Shown piece after piece: positions 53,247 to 61,236 of a stretch of DNA of 64,000 nt. Within the stretch, counting starts at the first letter, position 1. Every line of letters begins with the position of its first letter. Source of the DNA: Penelope pileata (Eukaryota; Chordata; Aves; Galliformes; Cracidae); the NCBI GenBank assembly GCA_013396635.1, contig WBMW01000788.1, positions 1,559,864-1,623,863 on the forward strand, read 5' to 3'. Below the pieces are notes generated by a model. It made no database searches, was not told the DNA's origin, and was given only the letters and a program-made list of their open reading frames with translations. The translations under genes were made by a program, and so were the position numbers.

Positions 53247-55039
53247 GAGAAGACAAACTGCACTTCTGCCAGACATTCCCTGAACATTTACAGTTAGAGT
53301 TTTTCCTAAGCCAAGCATGTTTTTCTGCATTTAATAATTCTCAGGAGAATTCTCTCAAGAATTTGTCACATCTTACCTCGACTCTGTGTAACCTTTAAAT
53401 ACCCACAATGTCCCGCGGCAATTATTTCCACCTCTTAACATGCTCTGCAGATCATGTACAGAACTACTTTCTTTTGCTTGCTTTGTCACCTGCAAATTTC
53501 ACTTAGTTTCCTTTACCATCATTCAATAGCTACAACTCTTTCAAGAAGGATAAATACCATTGAAGTCTAACCTCTGTCTCTTTCTTCACACCTCGTTTTG
53601 TCTGAATTAGACAAGTAACTAATAGCAAAGAAATCTCAATCTACCACTCATCCCAAGTTTGCTTCGCACAGGATCGCTGAGGCACCATGCCAAGAGTTTC
53701 CTACCTCCTCCCAGGGCAGGTTCCATGAACTCCATCTGCAGGGAGTCATCAGGACTCAGACAGCTCTTTCAGGGACACTTCAGGCACTGACAAAGGAAGT
53801 GGCACCCTGCCTATGGCATCACAGTCTCTCAGAGCCAAATTCAGGGAATGGGTATTATGAATAGCCTGCCTTGTTCCAATACAACAGGCAAAATCTGCTC
53901 CAAATGACGTACCTCGCCTTGGCTTTTCCCAAGTTTGCTTGCTGCACTGTTATTTATTTAACTTTGGTATTTGCAGTGCACACAGACAGACAATTCTGGT
54001 TACAAATATCTTTTATGGGGTTAGAGAAAATTAGAAACAGATGCTACCAATACCAAGTGTACCTGTAAAAAGTAAGCACTCTCTGCTGTAAGGGTCTGGT
54101 CCAAAGCTATCTCAAATCAAGAGAGGAGCTTTCACCAGTCTGAACAGGTACTGCACCCTGCTGGGAGCTCTTGGTGACACTGTTCAAAGCAGCAGCACAT
54201 GGATGAATGGTCTGGCCATCCCCTTCACACAGACAGCCAGCACACCCCTGGGTAGAGGGAAGCACAGGCCCCTGTGCTTGAGGTAATGGGAGGCAAAGAG
54301 AGAGGGGTCACATCCACCCCCGTGCCCCTCTGCTACCTGGTGCTGGGTGGTGCAGGTTTCCTCCTTGGGGAGGGACCTTGCTGGCTAGCTGAGCAACAGC
54401 AAACTGTAGACAGCACTCTTCATCCTTCACAGAAATCAGGATCACTTCAAACTGGGAGCTGGATAAACATTTTCCAAATTCATACAGTGAGAAGAAAGCA
54501 CAAGAGCTGGCTCCCCACTTCTGAATGCCACTGACGAAATTCCACAGTTACGTGGCCCAAAATAAACAGGCTCCAGCAACTATCCTGGTTCAGGAGGACC
54601 CTGCATAAGGCCTGTAATGATCCCACTAACACAAACCACTTCGGCAGCCTTCCTGCATTCACCAGGCGTTCCCAACTCCTCACCTTTACAGAACAGAGAT
54701 ATTCACAAAGAGCTGCATTTACATCTACCAGAAAGCATAAGTACAGACAAAGCATAAGCCAAGCAAAATCAAAACCTACAATTAAGTATAGTGTGAAGAT
54801 ATATCTGCACTCTGTAGTCATGCTATACAGCATTTTTATCCAGCTTGTCATCACATTCAGGCCATCACTTATTTCAGAGAATTCATTGTGTAGCCACATT
54901 AGGCTGTCTCCTCAATTATTTCCATTACAAATCATTAATAGGCCATATTATACAGAACTCATTGTTTTAAAATCATTTTTCTGGCTAGTGATTAAATAAA
55001 AAACCTTTTTCTGAGCCTTTTTTTTTTTGCTTGTAAATA

Positions 55040-55560
55040 ACTTAAACATTTCAATGTTTTAGAACATTTTAATTGCATCTTGAACGATTCCAGAAATTAA
55101 TTTGGAAACACTTCTCTTGCATGCATGCTGCCTTTATGTTTTTGCTACAATTTACAATTGATTTGAATTAGCTTTTATACTTAAAATTACTTGTGTCGTA
55201 ATCCAGTCTAATTCTCCTAATACATTAAAATTATTGAGAGAAGACAAGCTACTTATTATTTTTTTTCACTTCATCTAGGAGGGTTTCTTTCTATCCAGTA
55301 ATAGTAAAGATATATATACTATCCATACAAAGATAGGAAAACTGATGGGAAGTAATTAATTAACAGCACAAATTAAGCTTTGCTATCACCCTGAAATGAA
55401 ATTACTATCACATGATGCTAATTAGTTGGCAAAGCATGAGGAAAGAGTGAGTAGCAAGGGCATTCAGAAAAATAGTAGCGAGTTTTATTTATTATAATCA
55501 TTCAATTTTTATGCGCTGCATGCCTCTGGCTCCCCTATTCAAGATCTCTGTTCAAGGATG
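55040..55560. promoter_or_regulatory. Candidate conserved non-coding element (unproven)
   Basis: The stretch is AT-rich but not simple-repeat, and is dense in homeodomain-type cores: TTAATT and AATTGATTTGAATTAG near 55150-55172, AGTAATTAATTAAC at 55351-55364 and GCTAATTAG at about 55418-55426. It also holds ATTTATTATAATCATTC near 55486-55504. This texture is typical of vertebrate developmental enhancers and ultraconserved-type elements in gene deserts. No sequence comparison was possible, and AT-rich DNA produces such cores by chance, so the call is speculative. Confidence 0.25.
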
Positions 55561-57229
55561 GAGTTGCTGTTTTTTTCCTCCTTATCAGAAGATAAAGAAG
55601 GGCCAAGAATACACGTAATGTCAATCACATTTCTAAGTCAAATTCAGTCAGCCGTGAGAGTAATTCACAATATAATGTACTGCGGATGCAAACCATAGAG
55701 TCTGGGCTTTGCTTTTTCCTCCCACCAATCCGACCTGTGCATCCCATAGGCTGGAGTACCGGCTCCCATTATTTCTGTGCATGATCTATGGCACGGCACC
55801 AAGACGGCTGATGGGTGTCCTCTGCTCCCCAGTAGGAAGGGAATAAAAGCAGGGCACTGATTCAGTGGTCTTTGGGACCTTCCTAATCCTTAATAGAAGC
55901 ACAAGATTCAAGCCTAAACAGGCAGCCATGTCTGTGGGAAAGGGAAAGAATTGACTTGCTATGCTTTTTGCTCGTTTTTGCCACAATCACTTTCCGGTAC
56001 ATACGGTTGGTCAGGGGAAGTCTGTATATGCCTAGTTCCTTCTGTAGTTTACTTAAAACAGCTAATGGGCATAAATACTAAAAGAAGAGAGAAAAAATTT
56101 GATTTACTTCTCCACCACTTCCTTCCCTCTGTTTCCTCATTTTCCCAAAATTCTGAGGATGCAAATGCAGCCGTTGCAGCTGCCAGGACACAACTGGGCA
56201 GTGATGGTATCTGCTGGACTTCAAAACCAAAAAGGCACAAGCAGACACAGGCAAGACTCCCTCAAATCTCCTACTGGCAGGAGAGGAAAAGCCACATTTC
56301 CTACACGGCCCTTCTTTATTTATGTCTAGAAGTTAGATTGAGACTAAAACCTCCTTTTTGCCACTTTTAAGATGTACAGCATCTCTCTCTTCTCCCATTC
56401 ATATATTTTTTCAATACATTCCATATGTCAGTAATAGAAAACGTTACACAATGTGGATTCTCAAATCCTTAAAGTTAATTGGTACTTCAGTGAAGGGTCA
56501 TTTAAGAAAAATGGGCATTTATTCCTGTGCCTAATCAGAGCAATGCTGTTTACAGTAAGGGTATAGTGTGGATGCCCCTAGACTGCTTTTGCAATGTAGA
56601 AGAAAAATTGGCAGCAAATGGCATATTTTGGCTTGCTTCCATACTGTTCCAGGTTGGTTATATTTACACTACTCTGCAGAAAGCAGGCCCCCATGGATAT
56701 GTGGAAAATATGTCAACATATCTGTGCTCAGCAGCCAGAGTTTCCTCTAGGAGGGAAGGAGCAGATCTCGTGCCAAGACGAGGCCAGAAGATAGCTGACA
56801 CTGGGCAATCAGAGAACCATGGCGCAAAACAGAGTGAGCCAAAACAGCAACACAAACATATCCTGGAGATGTGTGTCACACGCTCACATGTGTAAATAGC
56901 TTTAGAGAAGCTTAGAAGGATACTGAGGGCTTCAAGACTCATTCATACTCTAACCACTGTGTGGATATTTACCATTACAGCACACAGTGCCCAGGGTCAT
57001 GGTACAGGAGGTAAAGAGACATGAAGTTTTTTTCTTCTGCTTTCAGTTTGCTTATTCTATACACCAACATTCCCGTGCACACTGAGTTTAGCTGTCCTCT
57101 CTCAACATGTGCTCCCACAGTTCTGTGGGTCTTTCACCCAGAAAAGAAAAACAACAGAAATTATTGACACAATAATTCACAGAGCTAGTAGAAATGGCAT
57201 CTTTAGTAGATGAAGTTATTATTTATTGT

Positions 57230-58130
57230 TTGTTGGGTTTTAAATCAGCTGCATTTCCCCGTGCCTATTTTTAAATGATTTTTTTTCCTGACAAGCTTTA
57301 TTTGCTGTGATTTAAATAATTTATTTCTTCAAAACAGATAAGGCATTTTATATCAATATAAATGTAATGTTCATCAGTTTTCTTTTAGCATCTGGTCCTT
57401 CATTTTCCTCTCTGAATCCCTGCACTCCATTTAAGTTCGACCAGCGAGTCGGCCCAGCAGTCAGCACTACTGCGCTTACTGAGTAAACCAGCGAGAACCT
57501 GTTCTCACTGGACCACTATTCAAACCGATGTTTATTTTGGCACCAGTAGTTATGGCATGTCTCTGCTAACATAAACTACTAACTGCAATCAATAAATGGA
57601 CAACAAAGTTCTTTCACAGAAGCCATCCATCTGTTACTTGCTGTTGAGGTATTGATTTGTATTCTGCACGTGCAGTCACATTATCACACAATATACATAA
57701 TAAAACGGTGCAATTACTGAAACTAAGAGCTAAATCTTCATTTGTCTCATAGGCTGGGCAAACAAAAATAGTAGACTCGTGACATTCATACCCAAGCGAT
57801 ATTATCACTTCCATTTCCACATTTTGAGACCAAGGAAAACATATCCACATAAAACACACACAGCAGTATCTTGAGAACAACAAAAGGTTTCACAAATTAT
57901 GGTATTGCAATAACTCCTCTTTCAGAAAGCTGATTAGCCAATCTTAATGGGAGGTTCACAATTTCAACAACAACTAAAAATCCCGTGCCTAGTTTAATGA
58001 GATCCTTGGAAAGAAGAGCGCTCAATTACAGTTTTACGAAGGTTTCCTCAAGTCCCTTTAATTGCTCTTTTCCACTCTAATTAACCTCTTGAATGCCAAT
58101 TTAGCTTTCTTTCCAACAAGCCCATTACTA
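57230..58130. promoter_or_regulatory. Candidate conserved non-coding element cluster (unproven)
   Basis: Two sub-blocks stand out by their complex AT-rich texture without simple repeats. At 57270-57370 there is TGATTTAAATAATTTATTTC and a GATA-type AGATAAGG site. At 57920-58130 there is GATTAGCCAATCTTAATGGG (with a CCAAT box), TTTAATGAGATCC, and CTCTAATTAACCTCTTGAA. No ORF or transposon explains them. The window shows no recognisable exon nearby, so a distal enhancer is the natural guess, but this is inference from texture only. Confidence 0.25.
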
Positions 58131-58827
58131 TGCCTTTTGAGTCTGATCCAGACACCCACAGTAATAACATGATGTACAGCACACATCCTCCAAGTCCGAG
58201 AAACTGAGGTGTGCTGCAGGCACTTTCACCAGCCCCATGTCTGATGAGCTATCACACATACAGACAGATTTGTCAAAAACTATATGCTTTACTCTCTGGT
58301 CTTGGCAGATGTTGTATTCCTTTATCCAGTTATTAAATGGAGCGAGATCCAATTCACCATTTCAATTAATATATTTCATAGATCTTCTAGCGATAGGAAG
58401 ATCTACCAAACGTTGTGCACTTCTCTCTCTCCAGTAACAAACTTAGAAATCCTCTCAGACTGCCTGAATGCAAGTAAATTCTGCAGCACCCTGTCAACAC
58501 TGCACTATGAAGTGGTCTTCCAAACCACTTTTCTGGGACAAGCTTTTGTCTAATATTTCTGAGAAAGTAGTGCAAGTGACTCGGTAGATGGTAGACAAGA
58601 TGTACTTCGAAAACAAGCCAAAGATTTTCTTCTCAATAGCACGCAACTGGCAATATTAAAATAGATACCAGCAAATCTACATCATTCACAGAATAACGTT
58701 AAGAATAAAGCTTTTGTTAATCTTTACTTCCCTCTTTCCAATATAAACTATTGTAAGACTAAACTGCTACTCCAGAATGCTAAGTTTCTCTGCAGTGGAA
58801 GACTATTGCAGGCAGAAAGAAAAAGTA

Positions 58828-58855
58828 CAAGGGGTGCTCCGATAGTAACGCCTCC
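58828..58855 (+). repeat. Mariner 5' terminal inverted repeat
   Basis: The left terminal repeat starts directly after the TA at 58826-58827 and ends in GTAACGCCTCC. It pairs with 59776-59803 on the opposite strand with only a few mismatches. In an active element it would be the transposase binding site. Confidence 0.85.
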
Positions 58856-58989
58856 TGTTTTATTATGTTGGCCCATGACGTCAGAGGCAGATATTGGTGA
58901 TATGGCAGCAGAGGTTGAACCTTCCCATCAGTATTCCATTCCATGTTGTTGCCATATGACAGATGGCAGCAGATGGGCAGCCTGACACA

Positions 58990-59077
58990 ATGGCATCTGA
59001 CATGGAAGTATGGATGAAGCAAAGGGGTGGAATTGAATTCCTCCATGTGGAAAAAATGGCACCCAGTGACATCCTTA
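58990..59077 (+). pseudogene. Mariner transposase N-terminal fragment
   Basis: An ATG at 58990 opens a frame beginning MASDMEVWMKQR and continuing with FLHVEKMAPSDI. This resembles the N-terminal helix-turn-helix start of Galluhop-type mariner transposases. The frame is broken by the CR1 insertion near 59078 and resumes at about 59491. No functional protein is possible. Confidence 0.8.
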
Positions 59078-59494
59078 CGAGAAGCAGCTGAGGGAATTGG
59101 GGATGTTTAGTCTGGAGAAGAGTAGGCTCAGGGGAGACCTTATCAGACTCTACAACTTCCTGAAGGGAGGTTGTGATGAGGAGGAGGTCGGCCTCTTCTC
59201 TCAGATAACTAATGACAGGACAAGAGGCAATGGCCCCAAGTTGCGCCAGGGGAGATTTCAGTTAGATATAAACTTCTCCTCTCAAAGAGTGATCAGGCAC
59301 TGGAATGGCCTGCCCAGGGGGGTGGTAGAGTCACCGTCCCTGGTGGTGGTTCAAGAAGCGTCTGGATGAGGCGCTACGAGATATGGTTTAGTATCTTAGT
59401 GGGAAATATTGATGGTAGGAGGACGGTTGGACTAGGTGATCTTGTAGGTCCATTCCGACTCAGTGTTTTCTATGATTCCACGATTCTTTGATTC
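59078..59494 (+). mobile_element. CR1 LINE 3' end nested in the mariner
   Basis: The segment begins near GAAGCAGCTGAGGGAATTGG and encodes on the plus strand the end of CR1 ORF2, with RLRGDLIRLYNFLKGG, GLFSQITNDRTRGNG and HWNGLP readable between about 59120 and 59320. It then passes through GGTTGGACTAGGTGATCTTG and CATTCCGACTC, and ends in degenerate octamers (TTCTATG, ATTCCACG, ATTCTTTG, ATTC at about 59468-59494). It is 5'-truncated, as most CR1 copies are. Transposase-coding sequence flanks it on both sides, so its insertion point inside the mariner is certain to within a few bases. Confidence 0.93.
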
Positions 59495-59703
59495 ATGGAC
59501 ACTTGCTGAACATTTCTGGAGACCAAACAGTGGACGTAAGCACAGTGAGGCAATGGGTGGTGCGTTTCAGCAGTGGCAATAGCGACAGTGGGGCACCTCT
59601 GCTGGTGCAGATTTTTATGAGCATGGTATGCAGGTTCTTGTTCATTGCTGTTGAAAACACACAGCTACTAGTAGTGACCAGGCTGAAAAATAGTGTTTTG
59701 TAA
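59491..59703 (+). pseudogene. Mariner transposase remnant with catalytic core deleted
   Basis: After the CR1 the frame gives HLLNISGDQTVDVSTV and RQWVVRFSSGNSD, the second helix-turn-helix part of a mariner transposase. At about 59585-59592 the sequence jumps to the segment that in the other copy follows the whole catalytic domain (CTCTGCTGGTGCAGATTT). The deletion therefore removes the region holding all three catalytic acidic residues. It also shifts the frame, so the downstream residues are out of register with the family's C terminus. Confidence 0.82.
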
Positions 59704-59775
59704 TTAAGAATTTTGCTCTATCAAATAGTGTTATTGTGTTCTTTGTATATGTTGCTGTTTCCATGGAAATAAATA

Positions 59776-59803
59776 GGAGGCGTTACTCTCGAAGCAACCT
59801 ATG
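59776..59803 (-). repeat. Mariner 3' terminal inverted repeat
   Basis: Read on the minus strand it begins CATAGGTTGCTTCGAGAG and ends in GTAACGCCTCC, mirroring 58828-58855. It is followed on the plus strand by the TA target dinucleotide at 59804-59805. Confidence 0.85.
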
Positions 59804-59805
59804 TA

Positions 59806-60692
59806 CATATGGTAGATCTGCTCCCTTAGTTCCCACCTGGGACAGGGTAAAGACTGCAGAGGTAAGAAAATCATTCTGTAGGGGAAACTCCTGTCATAGC
59901 AAATAGAGACTAAAACAGTTACACTACAAAGAGACAGTAAATTGCCATAAGCAATCCTGAATTAAGCTACTTAAAATCAAAGAGAAGAATAAAGATGGAA
60001 AATTTAAAAATTTCTGCCTAGGCAAAGAAGTGTTCACAGAGATATAAACAACCTTGCAGTGTGTTTGGTTCTTCATATGCCTTCTCTGGTTATTGTCAAG
60101 TGTCCCTGCAGCAGGAAGATCTCTGTACTCGTAAATACAACCCTGACTATTACTTATCTTGTTTTCATTCTGACTTCCTTGAACTGAGAGCTATATTTCT
60201 CTAGACAAAAGTTTGCAGGCAGCTGTATATCTCCCTCACAGTATCTACCATCCATGGACAGCTATTTTTTATAAGAGCATAACTGCAGATTACAAAAACA
60301 AAGAAAGTGAAAAAAATGGCTGCTAAACATGTAACTTCCTGAAATCCCAAGAAAAACTCAATATTCTTTAAACTTAGGTTACAAAACAGGGTGAAAGCTG
60401 TAAGACAACCAAGTACAGCTGTCAGTGATCCCTTGAATGAACAACTTTCTCAAATATTGCTTGTGGCCAAACACAATTCTACTTCAGAGTATTAACTGAG
60501 ATTAGTAATCAAGAAACCAGTTTCCTGAAACAACATCAACTTTGTTGTTTATCTTGTTATCTTCTCCTGCAAAGGACATTTCTTAAATGGGTGCCTCACT
60601 GAGCATCTCCCCAACAAGCAGGTGTGCTTTGAAAGTCAGACTCCATCAGATACTGTTCTTGCAGCTCTTAAGACCAAATGAAGATACTAGCA
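59806..60692. other. AT-rich non-coding stretch
   Basis: I see no gene, named repeat or notable motif between the nested mariner and the downstream LTR. Sequence composition is ordinary for this window. Confidence 0.6.
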
Positions 60693-60697
60693 GTGTA

Positions 60698-61231
60698 CGT
60701 GTCTGTCTTAGTTTCTAACTGAAACTTTCACATTTAGTGTCTGCTACAAAGCTGTGTTTTGGTTCTAGAAAGAAAACAAGGCTGATAACACCAGGCAGCA
60801 CTGAACAGAACCAAGGACATTTGTATGTCTCTGCCAGGAGAGTGAAGAGGCTGGGGGGGCTGCAGGGAGCTGGGAGGGGACAAGAACAGGGCAGCTGACC
60901 CAAACTGACCAAAGAGCTATTCCATACCATATGACATCGTGTAATATAAGGAAGGGAAGCGAGCGGGGAGGGCCCATTTGCTTGGGGATTGGCTAAGCAT
61001 CGGTCGCGGTTGGTGAGCGATTGCTTTGTACAATCACTTGTTTTGTATATAATTATCATTACTGTTATTTTACTCTATTTTCCTCTTTCTGTTAGTAAAT
61101 AGTTTTTATCTCAACCCATGAGTTCTACCTTATTTCTCGATTCTCTCCCCCATCCCAGCTGGGAGGAGGGGAGGGAAGAGTGAGCAAAAGCCTGTGTGGT
61201 GTTTCCAGGCCTTCTGGCTCAAACCGTAACA
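60698..61231 (+). mobile_element. Solo LTR of avian ERV-L type, plus strand
   Basis: On the plus strand the block follows the same order as the LTR at 11942-12485. It runs from GCTGTGTTTTGG and GGCTGATAACACC through a G-rich GAGGCTGGGGGG with GGGAGGGGACAAG, then GGGCAGCTGACCCAAACTGACC, and CATACCATATGACATCGTG. Next come a TATA-like AATATAAG (60943-60950) and a variant polyadenylation signal AGTAAA (61094-61099), followed by TATCTCAACCCATGAG. The 3' end is AAACCGTAACA. Flanking GTGTA (60693-60697) and GTGTC (61232-61236) would be a 5-bp target duplication with one mismatch. No internal region or second LTR accompanies it, so it appears to be a solo LTR. The 5' boundary is less secure than the 3' one. 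The minus-strand open frame at 60715-61059 is a by-product of the LTR. Confidence 0.75.
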
Positions 61232-61236
61232 GTGTC

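Larger units (their letters stand above)
52521..58825. other. AT-rich non-coding stretch with candidate conserved elements
   Basis: No gene is recognised. A 15-bp tandem duplication lies at 53217-53246. Two moderately GC-rich patches (about 53690-53830 and 54110-54470) give open frames up to 139 codons on either strand with no recognisable domain. The intervals 55040-55560 and 57230-58130 are treated separately as possible regulatory elements. Confidence 0.55.
58826..59805 (+). mobile_element. Internally deleted mariner (Galluhop-like) with a CR1 inserted inside
   Basis: The element is bounded by TA dinucleotides at 58826-58827 and 59804-59805, as expected for mariner target duplication. Its left end CAAGGGGTGCTCCGATAGTA matches, as an inverted repeat, the right end whose reverse complement begins CATAGGTTGCTTCGAGAGTA. 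A start of the transposase gene is present at 58990, interrupted by a CR1 at about 59078-59494. Another transposase segment follows, and then the sequence jumps to the C-terminal end of the gene at about 59590. Without the CR1 the element is about 0.56 kb, less than half of a full-length mariner of roughly 1.2-1.3 kb. It is therefore a non-autonomous, MITE-like deletion derivative. The order of events is clear: mariner insertion came first and CR1 insertion later. Confidence 0.88.

Noticed and set aside
54480..54899. Minus-strand open frame of 139 codons with hydrophobic stretches
   Set aside because: No domain, signal or splice context is recognisable. The hydrophobic residues follow from antisense A-rich sequence. 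Length is within chance for this window.
55951..56370. Plus-strand open frame of 139 codons, overlapped by other frames
   Set aside because: No recognisable motif. Several overlapping frames in the same interval argue for chance.
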